Source of the DNA: Bos javanicus
Taxonomy: Eukaryota; Chordata; Mammalia; Artiodactyla; Bovidae
Length of the DNA: 64,000 nt
NCBI RefSeq assembly: GCF_032452875.1
Contig: NC_083883.1
Coordinates: forward strand, 59,642,698 to 59,706,697
Reading direction: 5' to 3'
Part shown: piece by piece, positions 22,515 through 34,560 of the stretch
Position numbering within the stretch: the stretch's first letter is position 1
Layout of the letters: each line of letters opens with the position of its first letter
The notes under the pieces: generated by a model
Databases searched by the model: none
Seen by the model: the letters and a program-made list of their open reading frames with translations, nothing else
What the model was told of the DNA's origin: nothing
Position numbers and translations under genes: made by a program

Positions 22515-25232
22515 TAGTCAGAAAAAGCAGTTCTATGAAGATGGACAATATCTTCTAGAACTAACACCAAAAAGCATATGTCCTTTTCATCATAGTGGAC
22601 TGCAATGCAAAAGTAGGAATTCAGGAGATACCTTGGATGCAGTACTTGGATGTAATCTCAAAAACGGCAGAATGATCTCTGTTCATTTCCAAGGCAAACC
22701 ATTCATTATCACAGTAATCCAAGCCTATGCCCTGACCTGTAATGTGGAAGAAGCTGAAGTTGAGTGGTTCTATGAAGACCTACAAGACCTTCTAAAACTA
22801 ACACCCAAAAAAGATGTCCTTTTCATTATAGGGGACTGGAATGCAAAAATAGGAAGTCAAGAAATACCTGGAGTAACAGGAAAATTTGGCCTTGGAGTAC
22901 AGAGCAAAGGCTAACAGAGTTTTGCCAAGAGAATGCACTGGTCATAGCAAATACCCTCTTCCAACAACACAAGAGAAGACTCCACACATGGACATCAGCA
23001 GATGGTCAATGCAAAATCAGATTGATTATATTCTTTGCAGCCAAAGATGGAGAAACTCTATACTGTCAGCAAAAACAAGACCAGGAGCTGACTGTGGCTC
23101 AGATCATGAACTCCTTATTGCCAAATTCAGACTTAAATTGAAGGAAGTATGGCAAACCACTAGACCATTCAGGTATGAACTAAATCAAATACCTCACGAC
23201 TATACAGTAGAACTGACAAATAGATTCAAGGAATTAGATCTGATAGACAGAGTGCCTGAAGAACTGTGGATGGAGGTTTGTGATACTATATAGGAGGCAG
23301 TGATCAAAACCACCCCCAAGAAAAAGAAATGCAAAAAGGCAAAATGATTGTATGAGGAGGCCTTACAAATAACTGAGAAGAGAAGCAAAAGGCAAAGGAG
23401 AAAAGGAAAGATATACCCATCTGAATTCAGAGTTTGAAGGAATAGCAAGGACAGATAAGAAGCCTTCTAAGTGAGCAACAGAAAGAAATAGAGGAAAACA
23501 ATAGAAGGGGAAAGTCTAGAGATCTCTTCAAGAAAATTAGAGATACCAAGAGAACATTTCATGCAAAGATGGCACAAAGAAAGGACAGAAACAGTATAGA
23601 GCTACCAGAAGCAGAGGATATCAAGAAGAGGTGGCAAGAATACGCAGAACTATATAAAAAAGATCTTAAGGACTCGGATAACCATGATACCATGATTGTG
23701 TGATGACTCACCTAGAGCCAGACATCCTGAAGAGTGAAGTCAAGTGGGCCTTAGAAAAATCACTACGAGCAAAGCTAGTGGAGGAGATGGAATTCCAGCT
23801 GAGCTATTTCAAAGTCTCAAAGATGATGCTGTTAAAGTGCTGTACTCAAAATGCCACCAAATTTGGAAAACCCATCAGTGACTATAGGACTGGAAAAGGT
23901 CAGTTTTCATTCCAATACCAAAGAAGGGCAATTTTGAAGAATGTTCAAACTACTGCACAATTGCACTCATTTCACATGCTAGCAAGGTCATGCTCAGAAT
24001 CCTCCAAGCTAGGCTTCAACAGTACATGAACCAAGAACTTTCAGATGTACAAGCTGGATTTAGAAAAGGCAGAGGAAACAGATCAAATTGCTAACACCTG
24101 CTGGAACATAGAAAAAAAAGAGAGAACTTCAGAAAACATATACTTCTGCTTCTTTGACTGTGCTAAAGCCTTTGTGTGGTTCACAATAAACTGTGGAAAA
24201 TTCTTAAAGAGATGGCAATACCAGACTACCTTATCTGCCTCCAGAGAAACATGTATGTGGGTCAAGAAGCAACAGTTATAACTAGACATGGAACAACAGA
24301 CTGGTTCCAAACTAGGAAAGCAGTATGTCAAGGCTGCATATTGTCACCCTACTTATTTAACTTATATGCAGAGTACATCATGAGAAATGCTGAGCTGGAA
24401 GAAGCACAAGCTGGAATCAAGATTGCTGGGAGAAATATCAATAACCTCAGATATGCAGATGACACCACCCTTATGGCAGAAAGTGAAGAGGAACTAAAGA
24501 GCCTCTTGATGAAGGTGAAAGAGGAGAGTGAGAAATCTGACTTAAAATTCAACATTTGAAAAATGAATATCATGGATGGCATCTGATACCATCACTTCAT
24601 GGCAAATAGTTGGGGAAACAATGGAAATAGTGAAAGACTTTATTTTCTTGGGTTCCAATATCACTGCAGATGGTGACTACAACCATGGAATTAAAAGATG
24701 TTTGCACCTTGGAAGAAAAGCTATGACCAACCTATACAGTGTATTAAAAAGCAGAGACATTACTTTGCCAACAAAGGTCCATCTTTTTCAAAGCTATGGT
24801 TCTTCCAGTAGTCATGTATGGATTTAAGAGTTGGACCATAAAGAAGGCTAAGGGCCAAAGAACTGATGATTTCCAACTGCGGTGTTGGAAAAGACTCGAG
24901 AGTCCCTTAAATACCAAAGAGATCAAACCAATAAATCCTAAAGGAAATCAATCCTGAGTATTCATTGGAAGGACTGATGCTGAAGCTCTAATACTTTGTC
25001 CATGTGATGTGAAGAGCCAACTCTCTGGAAAAGACCCTGATGCTGTGAAATGTAGAAGGCAGGAAGAGAATGGGATGATAGAGGACGAGATGGTTGAATG
25101 GCATCACCGACTCAATGGACATGAGTTTGAACAAACTCAGGGAGATGGTGAAGGACAGGGAAGCCTGGCATTCTACAGTCCATCGGGTTGCAAAGAATTG
25201 AACATAACTGAGTGACTGAACAGCAACACACA
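22515..25232 (+). mobile_element. BovB LINE, plus strand, endonuclease to 3' end
   Basis: The longest BovB copy in the window. Starts in the endonuclease region and runs collinear to the 3' terminus ('ctgagtgactgaacagcaac' at about 25209). It is older than the neighbouring minus-strand copy: stops and indels are more frequent. 22531-22634 repeats the text of 22769-22872 in order before the main copy starts, a partial internal duplication. Its 5' end lies only about 50 bp from the other copy's duplication. Confidence 0.92.
22633..24830 (+). pseudogene. BovB ORF2 remnant: endonuclease plus reverse transcriptase
   Basis: Readable pieces in order: 22633-22914 with the endonuclease motif GDWNAK at 22831-22848; 22886-23293 with 'QIDYILCSQRW' and the SDHEL motif near 23099; 23700-24029; 24176-24559 with 'VCQGCILSPYLFNLYAEYI' and an intact YADD at 24452-24463; 24576-24827 from the C-terminal domain. 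Frame changes and in-frame stops (for example after 23293) separate them. Endonuclease and polymerase motifs are both visible, but the chain is broken in at least five places, so no protein would be made. The N-terminal start of the endonuclease is not present. Confidence 0.88.
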
Positions 25233-26191
25233 TAGATTTAATCAAAGTTTCAGGAGGACTTAAACTAGAAGATAAAAACAATATTTAAAATTTAATGGAT
25301 GAGAATTCTCTAGAACTGTTGAAAATCATGAAATTTTGTTTTAGGAATCTCAACAATTCCAAGATTCATCATAGTAAAATTGCAGGACACCAAAGATAAA
25401 TTATAAACCTCAAAAGCAATTAGAGATAGGAATCATTATAATTAAGTTGAGAGCTAACACCTCAGCAGCAGCTGTGAAGTCAGAAAATAATATTTTAGTT
25501 TTCCTCAATAATGACAAAGGATAAGTATAGTAAAACCCCATGTAGTGATGCATTACTTCATATAGTAAAATACAAATACAAGACAATGGAAGACAGGTCC
25601 CTTCTCTGGCTCAGTTTCTTACCTTCTGTAGATTAAAGGTTAAAGAGGTAGGGAGAGTGGAAAAAAGATGAATCCCAATCTCCTTAACTAACTAGGAAAC
25701 CCTCAGAAACAGTTACTCTCTTGGAAGTCTCAGCTGGGCATGGAACCCAGAATTGTCCCCATCACTACTGAGACTAAAATACACACAAAGGCCAAAAGAC
25801 AGTCCCTCACTAATGCTGGGATAGGGATAGATTTGCATCATGTAACTAGAACTTGGGAACTACCAGCCAGTTAGGTTCAACCAAGTCATTTTAACCCTAA
25901 AATAATATGTCATTTCATTTTATGAATATGAATATTTGTGCACCTGCTTATTGCATTATGTTAGGATTTTACTGCATCAATCTAAATTTGTACATATTTT
26001 TATGTACATAAATATGTACATATTAAGCTATATCTCAAGAACAATGATGAGATAAAGATATTTTCAGCTACAAAAATTTGAAAACGTTTACCATTTTTAG
26101 ACTTGTACTAAAAAAAATTTAAAGTATGTATCTCCAAAAGAAAGAAAATAGCAGAAAGGAGTTTTGACATTCAAGAAGTAATACAAGTGAA

Positions 26192-26226
26192 ATATATATG
26201 TGTGTGTATATATATATATATATATG
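26192..26226. repeat. (TA)n/(TG)n microsatellite
   Basis: About 35 bp of alternating purine-pyrimidine DNA: TA units with a central TGTGTG. Confidence 0.88.
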
Positions 26227-26639
26227 TAACTTTTAAATAAAAGTGATTCTATAAAACAATAATAAAGTGTCTAATTTATGATCTACTAGAGAGAAAGCTA
26301 AAAGGATGGTCACTTAGACACCTGTTAGAAGCAATAAGAATTAATCAATTTTAAGGTCTTAAATTTGGAGGGAAGAAAGGTAAAAATATTACTAAACTTT
26401 ATATTGTGTAAAGAATACATTTTTAAAAAATTCAAAGATAGCCACTGTAAGAAATAAAATTAATATCTTCAAAACCAGTATAAAGGGAAAGAAAACTTGA
26501 ATCAATTCAAAAAAAGGAAAGAAAATAGGGGGAAAAGGACACAATCTCTAACACCTAAAAAAGAAAAAAAGAAAAGGAAACACAGAATAAAGCTCAATAT
26601 ATCAGTGATTACATTAAAAAATAGCCTCTCTGGTTAAAA

Positions 26640-28216
26640 AAGCTCTTAATGATCCAGATGACCACAGTGATATGGTCACTCACCTAGAGCCAGACATCCT
26701 ACAGTGTGAAGTCAAGCGGGCCTTAGGAAGCTTTGCTACAAACAAAGCTAGTGGAGGTGATAGAATTCCAGTTGTGCTATTTCAAATTCTAAAAGATGAT
26801 GCTGTTAAAGGGCTTCATGCAATATGTCAGCAAATTTGTAACACTCGGGGCTGGAAAAGGTCAGTTTCATTCCAATCCCAAAGAAAGGCAATGCCAAAGA
26901 ATGTTTAAATTACTGCACAGTTTCACTCATTTCACATGCTAGCAAGATTATGCTCAAAATCCTTCAAACTAGGCTTCAGCAGTACATGAATCTAGAAATT
27001 CCAGATGTATAAGCTGAATTTAGAAAAGGCAGAGGAACCAGAGACCAAACTGCCAACATCTGTTGGATCGTAGAACAAGCAAAAGAATTCTGGAAAAAAA
27101 AAAAAATCTACTTCTGCTTCACTGACTACACTAACTACACTGACTACACTGACTACACTACACTTTGTGTGGATCACAACAAATTGGAGAATTCTTGGAG
27201 AGATAGAAATACCAGGCCACCTTACCTGCCTCCTGAGAAACCTGTACGCAGGTCAAGAAGCAACAGAACTGGACATGGAACAACGCACTGGTTCAAAATT
27301 GGAAAAGAAGTACATCAAGGCTGTATATTGTCACTCTGCTTATTTAACCTAAATGCAGAGTTCATCATATAAAATGCTGGGCTAGATGAAGCACAAGCTG
27401 GAATAAAATTGTTGGGAGAAACAGCAATAACCTAAGATATTCAGATGAAATCACTTTAATGGCAGAACATTAAGGAGAACTGAAGAGCCTCTTGATGAAT
27501 GTGAAAAAGGAGAATGATAAAGCTGGCTTAAGATTCAGTATTCAAGAAACGAAAATCACGACCTCGGGTCCCATCACTTTATGACAGATGGTGAAAAAGT
27601 GGAACCTGTGTCAGATTTCATTTTCTTGGGCTCCCAAATCACTGTGGATGGTGACTGTAGCCATGAAATTAAAAGATGCTTGCTCCTTGGAAGAAAAACT
27701 ATGACAAACCTAGATAGTGTATTAAAAAGCAGAGACATCATTTTGCCAACAAAGGTCCCTGTAGTCAAAGCCATGGTTTTTCCGGTTGTCATTTATGGAT
27801 ATGAGAGTTGGGCCATAAAAAAGCTGAGAGCCGAAGAATCGATCCTTTTGAACTGTGGTGGTGGAGAAGACTCTTGAGAGTCCCTTGGACTGAAAGGAGA
27901 TCCAACCTTTCAGTTGGATAAGGAAATCAGTCCTGAATATTCATTAGAAGGACTGATGCTGAAGCTGAAGCTCCAATACTGTGTCCACCTGTTGCAAAGA
28001 AATGACTCATTGGAAAAGACCCTGATGGTGGGAAAGATTGAGGGCAGGAGGAGAAGGGGGTGACAGAGGATGAGATATTTGGATGGCATTACCGACTCAA
28101 TGGACATGAGCTTAAGAAAACTCAGGGAGAGAGTGAAGGAAAGGGACGCCTGGCATGCTGCAGTTCATGGGGTGGGAAAGAGTCAGACATGACTTAGCAA
28201 CAACAACATCAACAAA
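26640..28216 (+). mobile_element. BovB LINE inside old L1
   Basis: 5'-truncated copy beginning in the region before the reverse transcriptase ('gatccagatgaccacagtga' at 26650) and ending in 'gcaacaacaacatcaacaaa'. Flanked by the perfect 11-bp duplication 'tctggttaaaa' at 26629-26639 and 28217-28227. Confidence 0.92.
26672..27877 (+). pseudogene. BovB ORF2 remnant with altered catalytic motif
   Basis: Pieces at 26672-26908, 27169-27372 and 27581-27877 follow the BovB reverse transcriptase order. The catalytic YADD is changed to YSDE at 27438-27449, losing an essential aspartate. At 27122-27157 the segment that normally encodes the conserved DYAKAFD motif is replaced by four copies of a 9-bp unit (ctgactaca type), giving a D-Y-T repeat in the sense frame and a poly(SVV) frame on the opposite strand. 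Stops at 26906 and 27370 add to the damage. Confidence 0.85.
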
Positions 28217-28871
28217 TCTGGTTAAAAGTCACAGATTGTCAGACAGGATTTTTTAAGCTGTATGGGGTTTATAAGAGATACACCTAAAGCATAAAGACAT
28301 AGAAAAATTGAAAGCAATACTGGAAAATTTTAAAAAGATACAAGCATTAACAAAAAGAAACTTGTATAACTACATCAGGCAAAAATAAACTTTAAAGCAA
28401 AGCATTACCAGAAATAAAAAGAACGATTTCACTATGATAAAAATGTTCACTTCTCCAGAAAGTTATAATTTTATATTTGAATATACCCAATAGAATAACT
28501 TAAAATTCATAAAGAAAATAAAAAGAACTACAAGGAGAAAAAACATCCATCATTTTACTGGGAAATTTTAACACATCTCTCTCAGAAATCAATAGTAAAG
28601 GTATGAAATATTTGGGCAACACCATGAACAAACTTGGGTTATACAAGACATATACAGAATATGCAATTAAAAGTTTGGTAACATAGTCTTTAACCAATAC
28701 ACAGGCAACATTTATGAAAATTCATCACATCCTAAGCCATAATGCAAAATTCCAACTACTTTCAAGAATTACTATCATAAAGACCAGATATTTCTGACCA
28801 CAATGCAATTTAAGAAAGCACATGTGAATGGAGAACAAGGGGGTGAACATGCATATGCACACTCATGCGTG

Positions 28872-29093
28872 TGTGCATGCTAAGTCACTTTAGTTGTGTC
28901 CTGCTTTTTGTGTTCTTAGGGACTACAGGCTTCCAGGCTCCTCTGTCCATCGGATTCTCCAGTCAGGAATACTGGGGTGAGTTGCCACTTTCTCCTCCAG
29001 GGGATCTTCCTGACCCAGGGATCAAACCTGAGTCTCTTATGTCTCCTACATTGGCAGGTGGATTCTTTACCACTAGCGCCACCTGGGGAACCC
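28872..29093 (-). mobile_element. Bov-tA SINE
   Basis: Minus-strand copy: plus-strand right end 'ctagcgccacctggggaacc', body 'ccaggctcctctgtccatcg'. Flanked by CA-rich DNA on both sides (28846-28880 and 29098-29112), which hides any duplication. Confidence 0.85.
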
Positions 29094-29247
29094 ATGTACA
29101 CACACACACACTTTTAAATAATTCATGAGTAGAGAAAGAAGGAACCCTAATGGAAATCATAGCATATTTAGCACTAACTAGCAACGGGACTGCTAAGATA
29201 CAAGCAAGATAATTCTTAATCAAATCTTGCAGGACATAGGCAAGGTA

Positions 29248-29377
29248 CCCTGGAGGAGGAAATGGCAACCCACTCCAGTATCTTTGCCTGGAGAATCCCA
29301 TGAACAGAGGAGCCTGGCAGGCTACAGTCCATGAGGTCACAGACAGTTAGACATGACTGAAGTGACTTAGCACCATC
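29248..29377 (+). mobile_element. Bov-A SINE monomer
   Basis: Single Bov-A unit from 'ccctggaggaggaaatggca' to 'agtgacttagcaccatc'. Flanked by the perfect 10-bp duplication 'aggcaaggta' at 29238-29247 and 29378-29387. Confidence 0.9.
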
Positions 29378-29530
29378 AGGCAAGGTAATGCTTAAAGAAA
29401 AAATATATTTAAACACTTAGGACAGAAATGTGGAAAAGGTGAAACTTAACAGAAAACCACCTATCGGGCCAGAAAAAAAAGAAGAAAAAATAAATCCAAA
29501 TATGGCATAAGGAAGCAATTAAAAAGAGAG

Positions 29531-29724
29531 AGGTCCAGGTTCGATGCACGATACTGGATGCTTGGGGCTGGTGCACTGGGACGACCCAGAGGGAGGGTAT
29601 GGGGAGGGAGGAGGGAGGAGGGTTCAGGATGGGGAACACAGGTATACCTGTGGCGGATTCATTTCGATATTTGGCAAAACTAATACAATATTGTAAAGTT
29701 TAAAAATAAAATAAAATTTTAAAA
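29531..29724 (+). mobile_element. Young ruminant L1 3' UTR fragment
   Basis: Carries the hallmark 'ggatgcttggggctggtgca' (29555-29574) and 'atggggagggaggagggagg', and ends in the A-rich tail after 'caatattgtaaagtttaaaa'. Flanked by 'aaaaagagag' at 29521-29530 and 29725-29734. About 190 bp, a strongly 5'-truncated copy. Confidence 0.88.
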
Positions 29725-29799
29725 AAAAAGAGAGGGAGAAAGAAGGGTAGTAAAAATTGAAACTAAGTTATTTACAAGAGTTTCACAGTTTGGCCCACA

Positions 29800-30297
29800 G
29801 TTCAGTTCAGTTCAGTCACTCAGTCATGTCCGACTCCTTGCGACACCATGAATCACAGCACGCCAGGCTTCCTTGTCCATCACCAACTCCTGGAGTTCAC
29901 CCAAATTTGTGCATTGAGTCAGTGATGCCATCCAGCCATGTCATCCTCTGTTGTCCCCTTCTCCTCCTGCCCCCCAATCCCTCCCAGCATGAGAGTCTTT
30001 TCCAATGAGTCAACTCTTCGCATGAGGTGGCCAAAGTACTGGAGTTTCAGCTTTAGCATCAGTCCTTCCAAAGAACACCCAGGACTGATCTCCTTTAGAA
30101 TGGACTGGTTGGATCTCCTTGCAGTCCAAGGGACTCTCAAGAGTCTTCTCCAACACCACAGTTCAAAAGCATCAATTCTTCGGCACTCAGCTTTCTTCAC
30201 AGTCCAACTCTCACATGCATACATGACCACCGGAAAAACCATAGCCTTGACTAGACAGACCTTTGTTGGCAAAGTAATGTCTCTGCTTTTGAATACA
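29800..30297 (-). mobile_element. BovB LINE 3' fragment
   Basis: Minus-strand BovB C-terminal domain and 3' UTR. The 3' end shows the 'cagttcagttcagtcactca' repeat tail at 29800. A 132-codon minus frame (30317-29919) still reads the C-terminal domain without a stop ('FPVVMYACESWTVKKAECRR'), so it is less decayed than the other copies. Confidence 0.9.
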
Positions 30298-31440
30298 GGG
30301 ATGCTCAAAACTGACAACTACACGTCTATGTGCTCAGAGCTTCCAAATAAATGTTTAGGTCTCAATCACTAATGTTCAACCAAAGATTATCAAAAATACA
30401 AGGAAAGTCTCTAACACAAAAGGCAAATAAAACTGTACAAATGAGGGAAGGAGAATGGAAAAACAATTCAGATAAAGAGGAGATTACTCAGAAAGGAAAA
30501 GAAAAAGCTTCAGAAAAAGTTATTAATATCCCTAGAGATATAAGGAAAGACAAGGTTTTAAGGAAGCAATAACAGAATGCTAGAACAATAAAAGAAATAT
30601 ATAGGGGAAAAAAATCACATGTATAATAGCAGAATTTTAAAAATTAATGAGATAAATTTACTAAAAAGTAAAAAGAGTATAAGTTGATCACAGTAGATAA
30701 GTTGATCACAAAAGATAATCAAACTAGAGAATGACTTTACTATCTCCAGCATCAAAAATATGAAAACAGATAAAATAAAGGAGGATATCATATGAAATAA
30801 CTCAAGATTTATCATGAATGAAAGACATGATCTTTTTCAGAGTAAAAGTGTATAGCACAATGGATTAAAATAAGCCCACTCTAAGGAATATTACTGTAAA
30901 ATTTCTGACCACTGAGGACCAAAAGAAAGTCCTTAAACAACAGAGGGAAAAATAAGTGACACAGATGAGATCAAGAACCACAATGGCTTCAGATATTTCT
31001 ATACCAGTACAGAAAACTAGCAGAAAATTGAGCAGTTACTTCAAAACTACAAAGAAGAATATTTTCTAAATTAGATTTCTATGCCCACCCAATACCAACA
31101 CCAATAGAGGGGGGAAAGTATAGGTATTTTCAGAAATAAGTAATCTAAAACTTTTTCCTGCTACATACCCTTTCTCAGAAAATTATCAAAGAGAGTGTTG
31201 CTTCAAAAGTAGAAGGTAAAGCAAGAAAGAGAAATATGAAATACATGACATACAAGAATGCAAATAGAAGCGATGAAGATAATGATAAAAACAAAACCAT
31301 CACTATTCAGAGGTGATATTAACTGTCTACATAGAAAACCCAAATGATTTTCCAAATTACTAGAATTAATCAGAAAATTTGGCAGCAGTTACACTAAAAT
31401 GCTAGTCTAGCTAGAATATTGTACTTCTATATAATATCTT

Positions 31441-31735
31441 TCTTTTTTTTTAATTTTATTTTATTTTTAAACTTTACATAATTGTATTAGGTTTGCCAAA
31501 TATCAAAATGAATCCGCCACAGGTATACATGTGTTCCCCATCCTGAACCCTCCTCCCTCCTCCCTCCCCATACCATCCCTCTGGGTCGTCCCAGTGCACT
31601 AGCCCCAAGCATCCAGTATCATGCATCGAACCTGGACTGGCAGCTCGTTTCTTACATGATATTTTACATGTTTCAATGTCATTCTCCCAAATCTTCCCAC
31701 ACTCTCCCTCTTCCACAGAGTCCATAAGACTGTTC
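31441..31735 (-). mobile_element. Young ruminant L1 3' UTR fragment, antisense
   Basis: Reverse complement of the same L1 tail as at 29531: 'gaatccgccacaggtataca' (31511-31530) and 'tgcactagccccaagcatcc', preceded by T-rich DNA from the polyA tail. It extends further 5', to the 'cagagtccataagactgttc' segment. Confidence 0.85.
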
Positions 31736-31868
31736 TATACATCAATAAGCAAAATATTTTTAAATATATCATTTTAAATAAAATATAAAAGGTACCTGGA
31801 CATAAATGTATCAAAACATAGGCCATATTTTCATGGGGAAGGTATAAAGCTACAGTGAGAAAAAAAGG

Positions 31869-32075
31869 GGACTTCCCAGGTGGCTCTGACAGTAAAGAAT
31901 CTGCCTGCAGTGTGGGAGACCTGGGTTCAATCCCTGGATTGGGAAGATCCCCTAGAATGGCAACCCACTCCAGTATTCTTGCCTAGAGATTTCCATGGGC
32001 AGAGGAGCCTGGCAGATTTCAGTCCAAGGGGTCCAAAGAGTCAGACACAACCAAGTGACCACAGCACACACACAC
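31869..32075 (+). mobile_element. Bov-tA SINE
   Basis: Head 'ggacttcccaggtggctctg', B-box-like 'gggttcaatccctgg' and Bov-A body to 'accaagtgaccacagcac'. A short deletion follows 'gaagatcccctaga', where the usual 'gagaaggg' is missing. Ends in a CA run. Confidence 0.88.
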
Positions 32076-32512
32076 AGAAAGTATAAAGAACTATGTAAAT
32101 GAAAATTCATACCATGTTCATAGATATGGATTCTCTACCATGAAAATATCAGTGGCCCTATAAATCGTTTTAAATATAAGTGGTCCAAATACACTAATTA
32201 AAAAACAGAAATGGGCAGGGTAGATTAAAATCAGAATTACCCAATTACATGCTGCATATAGGAAACTCACTTCAAACAGCAACATAGGTAAGTTGAAAGT
32301 AAGATAATAGAAAAAGATATATCAGGCCAACGTTAACCAAAAAGGAAATTGGGTTACTTGGGTTAAATGTAAAACAATGAAAAAGATATGCATCACTCAG
32401 GATAAAATAGCAAAAATAGTTATCTTAATATCAGAAAAGCAAACTTCAGAACAAAGGCTATTATTGTGAATTAAGAGGGACATTTTTTAATGATAATAAC
32501 TGCAAGAAGACA

Positions 32513-33203
32513 GAAAAATGGAAATAGAACTGCTATACGACCCAGCAATCCCACTGCTGGGCATACACACTGAGGAAACCAAAATTAAAAGTGAAACATG
32601 TACCCTAATGTTCATCACAGCACTGTTTACAACGGCCAGGACATGGAAGCAACCTAGATGTCCATCAGCAGATGAATGGATAAGAAAGCTGTGGTACATA
32701 TACACAGTGGAGTATTACTCAGCCATTAAAAAGAATACATTTGAATCAGTTCTAATGAGGTGGATGAAACTGGAGCCTATTATACCGAGTGAAGTAAGCC
32801 AGAAAGAAAAACACCAATACAGTATATTAATGCATACATATGGAATTTAGAAAGTAATGATGACCCTATATGCGAGACAGCAAAAGAGATACAGATATAA
32901 AGAACACACCTTTGGACTCTGGGAGAAGGTGAGGGTGGGATGATTTGAGAGAATAGCAGTGAAACATGTATATTACCATACTGAAATAGATCACCAGTCT
33001 AAGTTCGATGCATGAAACAGGGTACTCAAAGCCAGTGCCCTGGGACAACCCTGAGGGATGGGATGGAAAGGGAGGTGGGGGGGAGTTTCAGGATGGGGGA
33101 CACATGTACACCCATGGCTGATTCATGTCAATGTATGTCCAAAAACACTACAATATTGTAGAGTAATCAGCCTCCAATTTAAATAAATTAATTTTTAAAA
33201 AAA
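32513..33203 (+). mobile_element. Ruminant L1, ORF2 end plus 3' UTR
   Basis: Starts in ORF2 ('gaaatagaactgctatacga'). A 110-codon frame (32518-32850) reads the ORF2 C-terminus, including 'TARTWKQPRCPSADEWIRKL', and stops at the natural end of ORF2 near 32850. The UTR follows with 'gaaggtgagggtgggatgat' and ends in 'taatcagcctccaatttaaa' plus A-rich tail. Good preservation, so moderately young. Confidence 0.9.
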
Positions 33204-33519
33204 GAACAGTCTAAGCTTGCATGTACTTAATATCAGAGCTTCAAAATTCATGAATAACTGACAGAATTGAGAGATAAACAAACCAACAATTAGAGTTGGA
33301 AACTTCAACACTATATAATTAAGTTTTAAATAGTTTCTAAATATAAATAAACTAAGAGAAAAATGAATAGAAACCTTATAAAAATGATTAACAAGAAGCT
33401 GACAGATATGGAAGACACACGAGATCCAAGATATACATAATATGTGCTCATAATGAATAGAATGCATCAAATGGTCCAGAATAAATACTTTTAAAAAATC
33501 CTTCATGAATGAGAAATAC

Positions 33520-34055
33520 TCGAACCTGCAGACGGATGTTACACAAGGAGAAAAATACTGAGTTGTCTACAGTGGGATTAGAAACCCGTTCTATATCCTG
33601 GATATCCAGGAGACAATCAAGCATAACTCAAAGCTTTTTACTTTGGATTAGTCTGTGAAGATTGAGTTTTAAAATTTTTTTAAATTATATATCTCATTTA
33701 CAGTTTTATGGGGAAATAAAATCAAGTATAGAGGAATATGCGCTATAATGGGTATTAGAATTCTGGGGTCCAGGTCCCAGATCTCCCCTTTACCCTCTGC
33801 ATCCTTGAGTAAGTAAGGATGTCCTGACTTACTCACCTGTCCTAACTCAAAGTGAAAACTATGTGGAAATTACCGTCTCAAAGACTTGGCAATGCTCTGG
33901 CTGCCAGACTGGCCCTGAGGTCAATGATTCCATGTTCTGTGTCCAAGAGGAGTACTAAAAACAGGTATGATCCAAGAGAATGTTCAGGCCAGGCAGATTC
34001 AATCTATTGAGCAAAAGAAATGCTCCAGGTGATATAGGCAAGTACAGGCTATGAC
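33520..34055. other. Unassigned DNA
   Basis: No repeat family or gene recognised. 33660-33690 is T/A rich. Confidence 0.4.
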
Positions 34056-34057
34056 TG

Positions 34058-34295
34058 AGTGGCAATGTAAAGTGCATAAAAGCACAGGCGCTGGGGTCAA
34101 ACCTTTGTGGATCTGAAGGTAACGTCTGCTCTCTTACTTGCTGTGTGACCTTGGATAAATCACTTTCCTAGCCTGTAAAATAAAGATAATAATCCTGCTC
34201 TTACAGAACTAAGTTTCGTATCATCTGAGAGGCATCCATATCAGAGTTTGGTAGAGAGTTGGTGCTTAATAAATTGCAATTATTGTTATTCAATA
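34058..34295 (+). mobile_element. MIR SINE, nearly complete
   Basis: Sense order: 'gcataaaagcacaggcgctg', then the core 'cttgctgtgtgaccttggat' (34138-34157), then 'cctgtaaaataaagataata', then the 3' part ending 'ggtgcttaataaattgcaat'. About 235 bp. Confidence 0.82.
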
Positions 34296-34429
34296 AATTC
34301 TAGGCATTACCATTTCTGAAACAAAGACTGCTGCTAAGTGCCTGCCCTCACCTGTATTGTCTCAAAAGTTAACAAAGTTGAGCCTATAGGGGAAAGGAAT
34401 TCCTTATGCTCCTGTAAGGAGCTAGGTAA

Positions 34430-34560
34430 GACAGGAATAAATACAGTGACTTTTAGCTTCAATTTTGTCACCTCTACAATAAAAGGATTTAACCAGACAA
34501 TCTCTAAGGACCTCATAGCTCATAGCTCCAAAACTCTTTGATCTGTGAACCAAATCTAAT
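34430..34560 (+). mobile_element. MIR3-like fragment
   Basis: 'tttgtcacctctacaataaa' followed by 'caatctctaaggacctcata' and 'ccaaaactctttgatctgtg' follows the 3' half order of MIR3-type SINEs. 'catagctcatagct' is a small internal duplication. Confidence 0.5.

Larger units (their letters stand above)
25240..29520 (+). mobile_element. Old L1 (L1M-type) relic, split by later insertions
   Basis: 25240-26628 carries decayed L1 ORF1-side text ('attgcaggacaccaaagata' at 25379). 28228-28860 carries the start of ORF2 with endonuclease-type text ('cacagattgtcagacaggat'), and 29115-29237 and 29388-29520 continue with weaker ORF2-like sequence. The order is that of one L1 element. A BovB, a Bov-tA and a Bov-A interrupt it. 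25500-26010 does not match well and may be foreign or very diverged. Confidence 0.6.
30370..33510 (+). mobile_element. Second old L1 relic, split by later insertions
   Basis: 30370-31440 has ORF1-side and linker-type text; 31300-31440 resembles ORF2. 32160-32470 and 33204-33510 read as ORF2 endonuclease-region text ('gtccaaatacactaattaaa' at 32184; 'caattagagttggaaacttc' at 33287). Order is partly irregular, so two old copies may be mixed. Three younger elements interrupt it. Confidence 0.5.

Noticed and set aside
20629..24830. Functional reverse transcriptase gene
   Set aside because: YADD motifs are intact in two BovB copies, but frameshifts, stops and lost 5' parts rule out a working protein.
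31838..32090. Target-site duplication 'gtataaag' around the Bov-tA
   Set aside because: About 20 unrelated bases lie between the left copy and the SINE start, so the match is probably chance.
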